A DNA stretch of 64,000 nt from Agaricus subrufescens (Eukaryota > Basidiomycota > Agaricomycetes > Agaricales > Agaricaceae). Numbering within the stretch: the first letter of the stretch is position 1; the number at the start of each line of letters is the position of its first letter. Positions 36,460 through 48,810 of this stretch are shown piece by piece. The notes under the pieces were generated by a model. The model did not search any database, was not told the origin of the DNA, and saw nothing but the letters and a program-made list of their open reading frames with translations. Location: positions 124,001 to 188,000 of the forward strand of contig CM057064.1 in NCBI GenBank assembly GCA_029945375.1, written 5' to 3'. The translations under genes and the position numbers were made by a program.

Positions 36460-37928
36460 CGATGTGAGTCCGGGCTACTTACCTTGTGTTTAACCTTTGA
36501 CACCGATATCTCGCGTCATTTTAGGCCGGATGTCCTCGGGGAAGGTACTTCATACTTCAGCGCAGGAGGACGTGTTAGAAGTAATCTAATGACGACGATT
36601 CTCTATTCTGTGTGATCGTTTCAGACTCGAGTCAAGGAGACCCCTGTTAAGACATCCAACGGATGGTTTGTTGGCAAGGCGCCACTCTGAATCAACAGGG
36701 TGCACCAGTGATGCATTAGATCGCGTTCCATTCACACGTGTCTTATTCGGCTTGCTCGTTGCGGACGATCCGATCCCATGTGGTGAGTACAAGGCTGATT
36801 TGAAACGACGCTCCTGCAAAAACATTGAACAAACCTACGAATGATCAAAACAAAACAGAATTTCAATATTTCACGGCTGGTTTTCATCCACTGTACCTAG
36901 GTACTAAAATCGTTGTTTAAATAGTATGTCGCGTGGACGACTGAAGTCCTGCCCGACGATCAATTTGCACGATGAGATCAGGCATCGTAATAGCGCCACC
37001 GAGCGGTCAATAGCCACCAATCATATTTCCCTCCCCGGTGACTTTAAGCGGCAAGGTTTCTTCGTAATGCCGACGTGCCAGTGGATAGATTTCACATCCA
37101 ATATATTTCTCAGCTGAGTCAAGAGAAAGGAAACGCATTCACTTATTGAGGCCACGGATCGAGATCCGGCAAAGCCGGCCTAGTGGAAAGTCAAGCTCCA
37201 AGGCCTCCAGCCGGAATCTATACTCTGTTAAGTGTCTGAATGAGGCCCTGTAAAGTTGTGTATGTATCTATCACATTTCACCCTCGGGATGAATGTTTCC
37301 CGTAACCTGCCGTATTTTAAGTGCGTCATTGCGTGATAGGAGCTCGTGGTCTTTGAGGATATAAAAGAGCTGACTTTCTACCACCAAGGGCAACTCACGC
37401 TCCACTTCTTCACCACGCCTCGAATTGATCGTGCCGGTGCAGATATTGCTCTTGCTTCTCCTCCTCACTATCTGGGCTGTGATACAGAACCTGTCGGGAG
37501 CGCTGGCACTCGTCATGCAGATCCTTTGACACTCTGTTCATAGCCCAAATAGTAGGTTGAAGTAGCACTTGCGCTATCTTGCTTTCGGGCACCATAGCAG
37601 GTATAATTTCTGTTTCCATATTCGCTGTAGTCACGACGCTATGTGCTGTACTGTAGGAGGGTGACTGAATGATGATTGAATGATGATCATGGAATCGGGC
37701 ATTTTGTCTAATTTTATCAAGTTATGCTGCGCTTTTGTTTCCACCAATGTTTGTCGAATTGAGTTTATTTAATTATTTGAATACACGCGATCACGTTGAC
37801 GGGATTACATAATATGCCGTGTAAGTACAGCAGGACGATCTTCGACCTTGGCCAGAACCCCCAACCCTGCAACATCCAGGCTCCCAATTCACTCCAAAGT
37901 CCTCCTCTTCGTATCTGCATAGCACATT
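36460..37928. other. Intergenic region with one weak small ORF pair
   Basis: No recognised family. Two overlapping minus-strand frames at 37271-37634 have protein-like composition and are listed separately. Confidence 0.4.
37271..37619 (-). CDS. Hypothetical small protein, two possible exons
   Basis: One frame starts METEIIPAMVPESKIAQVLLQ at an ATG near 37619 and a second, in another frame, ends ESQLFYILKDHELLSRNDALKIRQ before a TGA at about 37271. A 40-nt GT-AG intron (GTTCTG...GCAAG) could join them to about 100 residues. That intron is shorter than any other in the window, so the model is weak. I recognise no family and propose no function. A frameshifted or chance ORF is as likely. Confidence 0.25.
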
Positions 37929-38767
37929 ATGGATGCTCGACTCCGACGTGTCAACAAGGAAATAGCCGGTAAGGGGTCTTTGTTCGCTTTTATCGATAAT
38001 CACTACCGCTCATTCGTTCTCCCCAACGAAGATTGCAAGAATGACAGGACATCGAATATCAGAATTGAGCTCATCGATAACTCACCTTTCCATCTCAAGG
38101 GTTCTTTCCCAGGGCCGCAAGAAACACCCTATGAGGGTGGCAATTTCGACGTCGTGCGTATGGTCCTCCTTATGGCACTCGATCGCTAATCATTCATCCC
38201 ACGTAAAGGATATTGTAATACCAGCTTCGTATCCATTTCAACCAGTGAAGATGAAGTTCATCACGAAGGTCTACCACCCGAACGTATCTTCGGCGTCTGG
38301 GGCTATCTGTCTCGATATTCTCAAAGACGCCTGGTCGCCCGTCCTCACCCTCAAGTCTACCATGATATCTTTACAAAGTCTCCTATGCTCTCCTGAGCCC
38401 AACGATCCCCAGGATGCTGAAGTAGCCAAGCATTATATGACGAGCAAGGCTAGTTTCGAAGAGACAGCTCGATATTGGACAGAAATATACGCCGGTGGGC
38501 CTGGATCCAAGGGAAGCAAAGCTGCGGCGCCGGGAGCGCGGGATGAGGTGGCCATTGCTGGGCTAGACCCCCAACATGTCGCCCGTTTTGAGGGTCTTGG
38601 TTTCCCCAGGAATAAAGTTGTGAGTCACTTGAGATCTAGAAGGCCCAATTGATTTACTCATTCATTACTCGTCATAGATCGATGCACTGAGACGATTGAA
38701 TTATCGTGGTGGTAATGTCTCTAAAATAACAGAAGACAGGGTAGTCGAAGAGCTTCTGAAGCCTTGA
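37929..38767 (+). CDS. UBC1: Ubiquitin-conjugating enzyme E2 with C-terminal UBA domain (UBC1/UBE2K type)
   Basis: Four exons (37929-37968, 38032-38153, 38209-38619, 38678-38767) give 220 residues, close to yeast Ubc1 (215). The E2 core shows PGPQETPYEGGNF, YPFQPVKMKF, the HPN motif at residues 77-79 and the catalytic Cys88 in GAICLDIL, the same position as in yeast Ubc1. AWSPVLTLKSTMISLQSLLCSPEPNDPQDAEVA follows. After a short linker, a UBA domain (VARFEGLGFPRNKVIDALRRLNYRGG) is split by the last intron and should bind ubiquitin. The enzyme takes ubiquitin from E1 and builds chains, mainly K48-linked in yeast, with E3 partners. The N-terminal intron had to be removed to align the first helix. 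Confidence 0.95.
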
Positions 38768-39647
38768 TGAATTTCATGATACGAGACCACGTTCTGATAT
38801 TGGCATCTCTGCATTATTCCTTTTCCGCTCTCGAACCAGACCACTAGCGATGTTTTTTCCATTGGATGTATTCCTTTTTCTTTCTTTCTCTTCCTGTTTC
38901 CTTCTTTTGTGATGTACTAGGTATCTCTCTTTCTCGGATTGGTGACGTCGACACATTCAATTATCAAATCGCATTCAGAAGCTGTTTTTTTCTCTGATCA
39001 AACATGTGTTCGACATCGACACATGGTGTTTTCAGATTCTCCTTCCGTCATTCGGCCCAAGGCATCCGGGTCCATAAGAGATAGTATCTCTGGTGGAGTT
39101 TGCGAGTGACATCACAAAGATCATTGAATATTATTTTTTGACATGCGCGAACCTTTTAGGCTGAAGAACCTTTTAAGCTGAAAGAGATAATTATATTCCG
39201 ACTTCTTCCGTGCAATATATACATATGTACGTATGTTGATCAAACCATAGGCAGACATACGATTCCCGAAACAAGGAATATCATTCCGAGCTTAAGGCTC
39301 TGTGTTACATGTAAATCTAATAATTACAGGATAGATTTTGATCGAATGTGTAACGTAAAAGAAATATAACATATATTTATATGAATCCCCCAACCCGAAG
39401 AAGCATTGTGAATCTATCTATCTCGTTTTTTCATCTCAGGTATCACCAGTTTCATGTTCCCTGACTACGACCGAGTCCATGGTCCGGGACGACATCTGCT
39501 TTTCCCGAGCCCTTGAAAACCACTCACTGAGGTAGTTTCCAGATCGGCACCATCGATTATCGTCCCTTCGAAACATCGACCCACCCTTCCTCCTTCCGGG
39601 TGGTTTGTCGTCGTCGTCGCTATTGTCGTTATAGTTTAGCGAGACTG
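38768..39647. other. 3' intergenic region between convergent genes
   Basis: Pyrimidine- and AT-rich sequence between the E2 stop and the MFS 3' end. The only feature of note is the frame at 39436-39590 (minus), which could be an extra 3' exon of the MFS gene (see that entry). Confidence 0.45.
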
Positions 39648-41541
39648 TCACTGTTGTGACTTTTCATCTTGATGTGACGGTACGTCAACAGATTTTTTTC
39701 TCCTGACGTTGATTCCACCTTCATACCCAAGCCACGTGTACCTCTGACAATGAGGTCCTCGTAATAGGAGCACGAGGAACATGAATCCTGTCCATCCTAA
39801 ACTTAGAGCTGCGCAGGGTCTCCAACCGAAATCGATAAAAACGCGAGTGCCGACTGATGTTCCCATCACTTGCCCGATGAATATCTAATAAGAATTGAGT
39901 CAATATTTACGTATATTGAAAAACGAGGACGAATGGAAGGAGTAACGCACCATCAGAATACTAACAGCATTCAACCTCGAACGTGCGGCAGGCTCAATTC
40001 TGATTTTTACATAATAACAAGGTTATAGAAGAAATGAAAATAAAAATAGTACTTACGCAAATATACTAGTTGAAAGTGATACCTGAAGGTTTTGACGAAA
40101 CACATCAATTCCGAAAGTGGCAATGATAACAGCGGCAACGTGTATACCGCCAGCCGCAGTTTGTACACCTTGAAAAACGAGGAGCATGCAGATATTGAAG
40201 AACGATGTGAACCAGGGATGCCATTTATCGATTATACGTCCTCCGATTGGTCCCATTGATACACCTGCCATCCCGATCAGACCGAAGAGCCCGATGACTA
40301 GTCTGAAAAAAGGGTGTAAGTGTAACGCTAGTGAGTTTGATTTTGATATGAACGCACGTGGAATAGTGATAGGGTGGTCCGTCTAATAAGAACGTCAAGG
40401 TTACCCAAAAGCTTGAGAAACACGCGCTTGAGCATAGGTTGATGATACAAGCTTGAATCAACACGGGCTCGGTGACCGAAAATTTGGCCATCGAGGATAG
40501 GATACCCCAATAAGTCAGGTGCTTATTCTTTGACGGGTAATCCGGGAGCATGAGATAGCATCCGAGGAAGACTATAGCTTGTACTCCAATGGCAAAGTAA
40601 TAAACTACACGCCATGTGACGAATTCGGCGATGATTCCGGCTAGGACACGAGCAACGAGGACACCGAAGAGTAGACCAGAAAAGACGATTGAGATGGCTG
40701 ATGCTCTACGTTTGGGAGGAGCAATATCTGCTGCTAGGGGTATGAGGATTTGTGGTGCGACGGATAGGGCTCCTACGATGAAGGAAAGAGCCTCGAAGGC
40801 TTCAACGCTTTGAGTTACGGCCAAACCGATGGTGAACGCTAATGCAAGGATTACGGTGGTGAGTATGAGCTGTCTTCGTCGAGCCAGGTCGCCTAAGGGT
40901 GTGATGAACAAGAGTCCTCCTGCATATCTATAGACCAGATTTGATATCTTCCAGGATGTCGAAGGAAGTCAGTACTTACCCTGCCTGGACAAGTGTTGGG
41001 ACACTAATCTAACTTAGTTTCTGGGACGTTTCGTAAGCAGCTGATGTAAACGTACTTTGACACTTTGGAATGCGTCACTCCAAAATCATTGGCAATCTGA
41101 ACTATTGTTCCGAGAGGCGTGAGAGAGAGAGATTGTAGGAAGATTTGGATCTCTTACTCAGAAGAGGTTGGCAGTAATACAAATTGGCAACCGCTAACTG
41201 ACAGTCAATAACCAAAAGACATTTAGAGACGAAGCCTTACTGAAAGTGCTAAAAACTCCGAAAGCGATATTCAATACCAAGCCAAAGTGGAAATTTCTAT
41301 CAGGACGGTGTTGTAGATATTCTGGGATTGGAAGGAAGCCAAAATCTCGGGTGCGGGGTTGATATTCAGAAGTAGGGTCCTGCGGTTCGTCCTGTGATTT
41401 TGGCGAATCGTCAGCTATGGATGGTGTTTTTTGAGCTGAATCGAGGGCGTGGTTGGAATCCTGAGCCTGTTTCTCTAGATCTGAATCGTGGGGCTGTTTT
41501 TTACCAACAGTCTCTTGAGATTGAGAACGGCGTTCCGTCAT
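39648..41541 (-). CDS. Major facilitator superfamily transporter
   Basis: The gene begins at an ATG at 41541 with an acidic, Gln/Ser-rich cytosolic tail. It then runs through hydrophobic helices beginning FHFGLVLNIAFGVFSTF and VANLYYCQPLL. The loop after helix 2/3 reads GDLARRRQLILTTVILAL, the MFS loop region. Further helices follow around SIVFSGLLFGVLVARVLAGI, IGLFGLIGMAGVSMGPIGGR and VGTRVFIDFGWRPCAALSLG. It fits a 12-helix proton-coupled transporter of the YnfM-like type; the cargo is unknown. First intron: GTAAGG near 41240 to an AG that restores TVANLYY. The stop used here is at 39648-39650. A GTGACA donor just before it could instead splice out 59 nt and extend the tail to 39436, adding RKGGSMFRRDDNRW and about 40 more residues. 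Confidence 0.88.
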
Positions 41542-42149
41542 AGTGGAGGGGTCGGCGAGGGGTAAAGCAAAAGCTCATGAGAACCATGCGGACTATTTGA
41601 GAAGGGAATTTGAGAGGCACCGGGAGCTCGGCATGATAGTCTACCCGTGACTTGGAATCCGAACAGCGCTTCTGCCGCCGGAGACGGAACGGAATTAAAG
41701 GTCCGCCAGACGGCACCGTGCCTGATGGATAAGCCGCATCTAGTGAATGACTCGTATGTCGGTGGATTGTAACAGCTCTCAAACCCCCTCATTATTGGGC
41801 GCGATGACATCTATTGACCTCACTACGTCACACACTCATAGGAATACAGCTTGTGATGCAAGTGGCCTGACCCCCTTGATCCATGTGTCCTGAGTCCAAA
41901 AAAAACACTGGACTATTGACCCGATTCCAGTGCTCAAATAATAGGACGCGAAAGAAGCTTACTGAGATTTGTAGCCTCTAAACCAGTGCGAGGCTAATGG
42001 GGAATTCAAAATCGGGCTTCATATATGAAGCTGGGATGCCTAAAAATTGCGCTGGGGTGATTTTCAATTGCGGAACGCCGGTCTGGACTCCGAAGGCATA
42101 AGCATTGTTTAACAAGACTGAGGGCAAGATATATGGCAAAAGATAAAAA
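41542..42149. other. Intergenic region
   Basis: Upstream of the MFS gene; nothing recognised. A homopolymer run of A is near 41897-41904. Confidence 0.5.
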
Positions 42150-42235
42150 TGCATTAAGAGGGAATCGAACCCCCGGCGGGTCGAAACAATCGTTGTGAAT
42201 GGCAACGACCCAGGTTACCACTACCCCATTAATGC
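42150..42235 (-). tRNA. tRNA-Gly(GCC), with intron
   Basis: Read on the minus strand, the acceptor GCATTAA pairs perfectly with TTAATGC. The D arm (GGGT/ACCT) has one G-T pair. The T arm GGGGG/CCCTC closes the loop TTCGATT. The anticodon arm GGTCG/CGACC pairs fully, with TT-GCC-A before the 37/38 point and an insertion of roughly 15-16 nt, so the anticodon is GCC (Gly). Within the insertion, CACAACG can pair with CGTTG of the arm, a common feature of tRNA introns. A T-rich Pol III terminator (ATTTTTATCTTTT on the minus strand) follows immediately. Confidence 0.85.
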
Positions 42236-42764
42236 TTGATGAAACTAGAAGCAGGATAGTCACTGCGTAATTAGAATCAATCAAATTGATCCACATTTAC
42301 TTTTGACAATTGAAACTGATTTCTTTGCTGTACAGTGGATGCGTTTTCACTGATAAAATTATATGTAGTGCCTTGTCAATAAGCTGTGACAACTCAATTA
42401 TTGTCATGCCAAACCTCCTGGCACGGATGTAGAGTGGATGGGTTTACGGTTAATTTACGACAACATTACGGCGCCTCACGGGCAACAAGCTAATGACAAG
42501 CTATTTATAAATGTAGTCAATGCGCTGCGAGCTGCGCTACCACGGGCTCTCTCCCCGCCTTGGAGACTTGGAACTGCGGAACATCGCTTTAGTGGGAGTC
42601 CAGGTGTACTGCCACTCTTATTGAGTTGTAACTTAATGCTGCTTCGGTTGTGACGGCGCCTATTAGAGATGATGATCAGGACTGCGTGCTGACATAAGGG
42701 GCTATTGACAGCGTGGTGAACAGCCTCGCGCCCTTGAAAAGCGTTCTTTCTGTCCGATACCGCC
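42236..42764. other. Upstream region of the chitin synthase
   Basis: Non-coding as far as I can see. Should include the chitin synthase promoter and 5' leader. Confidence 0.5.
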
Positions 42765-45700
42765 ATGTCCCATTATCCAGAAGTAAGTCTTCTTTTGCGC
42801 TTTCTGCCCGGGCGCCAGTTCATCTCCGGTCTAGGCAGACGAGGCCCAGCACCGTCACTACAACGACGGCTATGCGCCGTATTCGACCCCTTATGATCAA
42901 TACCAATCCTCGCTGCCAAATCCATTCGCGACGGCTCCTGGTCCTCCGCCTCCCCTGCCACCCACCGCTGGCTACACCTCCCCACCACCAACCCACTATG
43001 CCAATCCTTTTGAACAGGCTTACCCGGCAACGTCGCCGCCGCCCATTGTCCTTTCACCATCGCCCCCTCACCACCTCCAGCACACGTCTCCACCACCACC
43101 ACCTCAACCATCTATGCTTTCTGGCCCCTTCCAAGCTCCGGGTCCTCCTCCTACTCTAGATTCGTCTAAGAACTCTTTACATTCGAAACCTTCTGGGGGT
43201 TACTCTCGTTACGATGATGCCGCATTAGAGGATCATGAAATGCCTCTTCTCAGTCGCGATCCTTCGCGTGGTGCTTACATGGCTATGCCTGGTGAGTATG
43301 ACAACGAGGAAGAGGAACCAGAGGATCGTATCCGATATGGTCGCCTTCCTCAGCGCGTACCCAGGCGTTACAAAACGATCAAACGTGTAGAGTGAGTGCC
43401 TATCTAAGCGCCAGACGAATGTTTTCTCACTCTGATCTTCGATAGGCTTTTCCAAGGGAACTTCGTTCTCGATAACCCTGTTCCCTCCAAACTACTAGAC
43501 ATGTGTCCCAACAAATCCGAACGGGAATTTACCCATATGCGATATTCAGCCGCCACTTGTGACCCAAACGATTTTAAGGATGAGGGATTCACTTTACGTC
43601 AAGTTTTACATGACCCGCCACGTCGGACAGAATTATTCATCGTCATGACAATGTATAATGAAGATGAGGAATTGTTTTGCCGTACCTTTCATGGTGTTGT
43701 GAAGAATATCGCACACCTGTGCAAGAGGGACAGGAGTAAGACCTGGGGGAAAGATGGATGGAAGAAGGTGGTGGTTTGTATTGTTAGTGATGGAAGGCAG
43801 AAGATCAACGCGAGAACTTTGAATGTTATTGCGGCTATGGGGGCTTATCAGGAGGGTATAGCAAAGGTTCGTCTTCTCGCATATTCGATGAATATTATTT
43901 TTATTCCCAAATCAGAATAAAATTGACGACAAGCCTGTCACGGCCCATATATACGAGTATACCACCCAAGGTAAGCTCATAAAGTTCGATGATCTCGAGT
44001 TTCACCAACATTCTCCCTAGTTTCCGTCAACCCCTCTATGCGACTTGAAGGGGCCGAAAAGGGCGTTGTTCCCGTCCAGGTTATCTTCTGTCTCAAGGAA
44101 AAAAACCAAAAGAAGATTAATTCTCACCGATGGTTCTTCAATGCCTTTGGTCCCATCCTCCAGCCCAACGTTTGTATTTTGCTTGATGTGGGGACTCAAC
44201 CAGGTCCTACTAGTATCTATCATTTATGGAAGGCGTTCGATATTAATTCGAATGTTGGTGGTGCTTGTGGGGAGATTGTGGCGTTAAAGGGCAAGTATGG
44301 TTTAAATTTAATTAATCCATTGGTTGCCGCACAGAATTTCGAGTATAAGATGTCGAACATTCTGGATAAACCATTGTGCGCCTTCTTTCCTTTCACTAAG
44401 TTTGATCTCTCCTCATTTTCTTTTTAGAGAATCCGTTTTCGGCTACATTACAGTGTTGCCTGGCGCTTTTAGCGCTTATAGGTATATCGCGCTGCAGAAT
44501 GATAATATGGGAGAGGGACCTCTGCAGAAATACTTCTTGGGTGAAAAAATGGTAAGCTTGTACTCTGAGTGGGAAGTTTACCACTAAATGCAATTGCTAC
44601 AGCATGGTTCGGGAGCTGATATATTCACTGCAAATATGTACCTCGCAGAAGATCGAGTAAGATTAAAGTTTATATCTCTTTTGGAACGCGTGACTGAGGT
44701 TCTTGAAAGATTCTATGTTGGGAGTTAGTATCAAAACGCGGTGGTTCATGGATTCTTCATTATGTGAAATCCGCTTATGCAATAACGGACGTACCAGATC
44801 AAGTAACGTCCTTCCACTGAAAGATTGTGAATTGTCCAGCTTAATCATTTTTAGGTTCCGGAGTTGATATCTCAACGTCGACGTTGGTTGAATGGCTCGT
44901 TTTTTGCTGCCGTTCACAGTACATTCCACTTTCATTATATCTATCGTTCATCTCATTCTTTCCTACGCAAATTCTGGATTCACGTGGAAATGTTCTATCA
45001 ACTTTTCAACTTAATCTTTTCGTGGTTTGCTCTTGTAAGTGGTATTTTTCCTTCTCTACCATCCAGCGGTCAATTCATTATTTTTTTAGGCGAATTATTA
45101 TATAGCATTCAACATCTTATCATCGGCGATGACAGTCCTCGTAGCAGGAGGTACAGATCCAAAGCTACTAAAAGGAGCAGGAGCGAAAGCCATGTCGATC
45201 TTTAACGATATCATCAATTACTTTTACTTGGGGCTATTAATTATGTGTTTCATTCTGGCTTTGGGGAACAGACCACAAGGGTCAAAGTGGGGATATACAC
45301 TGGCGATTTTAGGTTTTGCGTTGATTACTATCTATATGACGGTGCGTTTTTTGAATACTTATTTTCTTTTGGTGGATTTTGGTTTGTTGATTGTTGGTGG
45401 GTTCGTAGGCTTCGGCACTTGTGTTGGCAATTAAGGGGATTCAGGGTATAGAGACGGAAGGATCTTTGACGGTTGGAGATGTGTTTACAAATACGATATT
45501 TAGGAATATCGTGCTTTCGTTGTTGGCTACTTTGGGGTTGTATATTCTGGCTTCTTTGATATTCGTGAGTTTCTTTTTGTTGCGATGATTGGTTTTCTGA
45601 TCTTTTTTTTGGTAGTTTGAACCGTGGCATATGATCACATCGTTTTTGCAGTATACACTCATGGCGCCTTCGTATATCTCCGTGCTCAACGTTTACGCCG

Positions 45701-46324
45701 TAAGTACACACACAGCACTATCGTTAACAAATTTCTTTAACATCTTTTTTTCTTTCTCTCTAGTTTGCAAACGTACATGATGTGTCTTGGGGTACGAAAG
45801 GTGATAATAAAGTCAACACTGATTTGGGTGTGGTCAAGACATCTGGAGATGGGAAATCAACGGAAGTCGAGATCAATGCGCCGACAAATGAGAAGGATAT
45901 TAACCTGCTGTACGAGGAGGCTCTTGATGTTCTGAGGAATAAACCGGTGAAAGTGGAGAGTAAACCGGATGTGGCGACTATTCAAGAAGATTATTATAGG
46001 AGCTTTAGAACAAAGTGAGTTGATTCTTTTTGTTTGAGGTGTTGACATAGTTAAGCTTTGTGTAGTGTTTTGTTAGCGTGGACGCTGAGTAATGCGCTGT
46101 TGGCGGCGGTCATTACGGCGACGAATGATGTGAGTACGGCGAATAAGGCTGTTAATGGCTATATGGCGTTTTTGCTGTATTCGGTTGCGGGGCTTGCACG
46201 TGAGCTGTTTGCTTTTTTCTTTTTCTTTAGGGTGGTTAGACTGATCTTTGGTTACCTTTTTTCAGTGGTGAGGTTTGTGGGTGCAACAACGTATATGATT
46301 GTTAGATTGTTTGCGGGAGAGTAG
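42765..46324 (+). CDS. Chitin synthase (division 1)
   Basis: Fifteen exons: 42765-42782, 42835-43391, 43446-43866, 43916-43970, 44021-44375, 44428-44551, 44603-44656, 44710-44802, 44855-45034, 45090-45341, 45409-45564, 45616-45699, 45764-46014, 46066-46199 and 46266-46324. All phases close, giving 930 residues. After a Pro/Tyr-rich N-terminal tail come the catalytic landmarks: [12 protein letters not shown] (near residue 260), [23 protein letters not shown] (residues 525-528) and QRRRW (566-570). A cluster of C-terminal membrane helices follows. The enzyme moves GlcNAc from UDP-GlcNAc onto growing chitin and extrudes it through the plasma membrane. The domain order fits classes I-III; I cannot assign the class without a tree. 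The first coding exon holds only six codons. The last intron (66 nt) happens to be open in frame, so retention would add a short insertion. Confidence 0.95.
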
Positions 46325-48008
46325 GAAATTGAGGTTGAAGTTGGGTTTTTTTTTCTCTCTCTCTTGCTCTCTTTTCTTTACCCTCTTTGTTTCTTCCTTC
46401 TTTCTTTACCTCTCTTTTTCTCCACTCTTTCTTTTTTTTCTCTGTTTCTCCCCCTCGCCGGTTTTCTCTCATTCTCTCACTCATTTTTGTTTTTTATCTA
46501 TCCTCGATTCGAATCTTACATTTGTATGATCAGTGAATGTTCCGCATTACGACTGGACTATATATATATATATATATCTACTGATCTTGTAGCAGTATCC
46601 ATCTTTCAGTTTGTAATTTGTTTGAGTGGGAATACGGAAGGTAGGCTGTTCGCTGTGCCTCACGGTACTCTACCACGTTGCCGTTGTATACAGTGGACTA
46701 GTGTCGTAATATTGGAGGATGGGATCTACTCTTTCAATGCACGGCGGTGTCGGGATTTCCTGTTGCAGCACTGGTAGTAGAGAGGTGAATATAAAAACAG
46801 TGTTTACTCGATTTACCAATGTATAGCCTTTAGTTACTGGCCGGTATATCATCAGATTTTGTGTTGTGTTCCTTCCTTTCACGTAGTGGATACTATGGAA
46901 AGATATCTCAGAAATACTTTCAAAGCGGGGCCTAATGTCATCGGCCGTTTAAAGGCCTATTCAATGCAGTTATTTTCGAATGTATTGAATGGCGGCATAC
47001 GTTCGCCGAATGTGTCTCCGCCTGCCGAAACAGGATTGGTGAGACGGGACGGCGTATAAGCGGGGAACGAGTATAAGTAGGCCGTCTTAGTCGGCCGGAC
47101 AATCGTTGCACCAAGTAAGCTCGTGCTTGCTGACAGTGAGCTTAGCACTTACATTGAGTCCACTCGTAAATAGCCGGTACTTCAATAGGTGGATTAAATG
47201 TCGAAAGATTCTCTGAGTTAGAGTAACGGTCACTGTTTACACCGGTAATTATGAGCCTTTCGACTATTTTTTTTTGGAAATAAGACTACAGGAAGCGCCT
47301 CCGAACCGGATTTACACTTGAATGGGCCGGCGTTTGAAGGGTGTCGTTTTATCCTAGGGATAGATATTCCTGCCAAGGAACAGAATTGGGCTCGTTGATT
47401 GGACATATTGCAGATATGTGGGAAGAAAAGCCAATAAGGTGGGGAAGGAGGTTGAGATCTCTGTCACGAGATCCTCCACTGGCTTTCCACCTCCTTGGCC
47501 TTCAAGCTCTAAGCAGGTGGGTGGATGGCCATGCGCAAAGCACATGAGCATGGTGAGCGCGCGGATAGACGATATGTGTAAGACATGCCCGTGAATAACC
47601 AAAATATCTGCGGCACTGTCGTATGATTAGAGTGTGTTAAGTTTTCCCAGGTGGATTCTTATTCTTGGGAGTGGTCAATTACTGGTTAATTATTAAAACC
47701 CACTGAGGGGATTGATATGAAAAAGCGGAATCACGGGCGCGGTCCTTTCCAGCGTTCAAATTGAACAGGCTCACGAGAACAATTACAATTGCACATCAAA
47801 TGTGAAGAGAACCATCCGATGATGCGGACCCTGGACGTTATGTTATGTTTGTTTTTTTCTGTTCGTCCTCCGAACAATGATGATTCTTGGGAATTCTTTG
47901 ATCTCGGGTTCGAGCTTCTTTTTCCAGGACCGGCTTTTCGGCCTAGATAGTGGAGTGGGTTACTCATTAGGATTACGAGTGCCTCACCAGGAAGGAGCTG
48001 CTAATGTA
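46325..48008. other. Intergenic region with pyrimidine tract and TA microsatellite
   Basis: Directly after the chitin synthase stop a strongly C/T-rich tract runs from about 46345 to 46500. A TA dinucleotide repeat follows at 46559-46577. The rest, up to the transposon remnant, shows no gene I can support. Confidence 0.5.
46559..46577. repeat. (TA)n microsatellite
   Basis: About nine TA units in the 3' flank of the chitin synthase gene. Confidence 0.9.
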
Positions 48009-48808
48009 CAGTAGCGGACAAACAAACACGACAATTTCTATATCTGGACAACGGGCTCGTTGAAATCCCAAAAAATTTGCGGGACTGAATTCAGAGTAAC
48101 GAGAAACGTCAAAAAACACACTTTATTGAATTTTCCCACGCATATTTGGCGGTGCCAAATTTTTTTTCCGAAATATTTCAACATGAACATGCCAAGCTGA
48201 GCTATTTTGTGCCACAATTGGCTCATTGCTTGCTGAGAAACAGCCTTCTGTTTCCAAACAATCTACGCAGCTGCCTTCCCAGAGAGGCCTAGTTGATAAG
48301 AACTTAAAAAGCTTCATGATTGGTCAACAAACCACTGCATTATGTCATTGGGGCATGCATCAAAAGCTTCAATAGCTGCCTGTTTTGCATCCTTAAATAT
48401 TTTTTTGGGTGATCTGTCAGTGGCGATATTTTGCCCAACCCCAATAATTGGTCGTATGTGAGTTTTATGAGCACTCAATTTTTTATGTTGATTTTTTGTG
48501 ATTTAATTTCCCAGGCATCCCCTCGTTCGATCTGTATCAAAATTTTGCACTGAAACCCTCTCTTGAAAAGGAGTCGCTTGAAAAGGAGTCAATTCCGCAT
48601 AATCTCAAAAAAATCCACCGAGAATTGCGTAAAAGTGCCATTTTTTCAGGGACTACTTCACAAAATGGCATTTTGTGGGTGAGCGGCTCGATGGTTTTTT
48701 ATAATTTTAGGCTGGTTGGAAAGCCCTTGGTGAACTGAATCATTTGCACGCATCTATATAAAAATCTCTAAAGTTTGGAAAATTTTGTCGTGTTTCTTTG
48801 CGCTACTG
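48009..48808 (-). mobile_element. Degenerate TA-targeting DNA transposon (Tc1/mariner, pogo-like), non-autonomous
   Basis: The element is 800 bp, flanked on both sides by the dinucleotide TA (48007-48008 and 48809-48810), the target duplication of Tc1/mariner elements. Its ends are inverted repeats: the left end starts CAGTAGCGGACAAACAAACA, the right end (reverse complement) CAGTAGCGCAAAGAAACA, and both continue with CGACAA and AATTT, with a few mismatches over about 30 bp. On the minus strand at about 48420-48200 a frame reads KQAAIEAFDACPNDIM and, past a TGA, SFLSSYQLGLSGKAAA, then a TAG, then IVWKQKAVSQQAMS. This resembles the N-terminal helix-turn-helix region of pogo/Fot1-type transposases, with stops where Trp is usual. 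No DDE catalytic core is left, so it cannot move itself. Confidence 0.8.
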
Positions 48809-48810
48809 TA

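Noticed and set aside
42773..43111. Long minus-strand frame opposite the Pro-rich N-terminus of the chitin synthase.
   Set aside because: It is the shadow of a low-complexity coding exon and has no protein family character.
46200..46265. Reading the last chitin synthase intron as coding, since it is open in frame.
   Set aside because: Removing it gives the conserved [14 protein letters not shown] terminus, whereas retention inserts a Phe-rich stretch not seen in the family.
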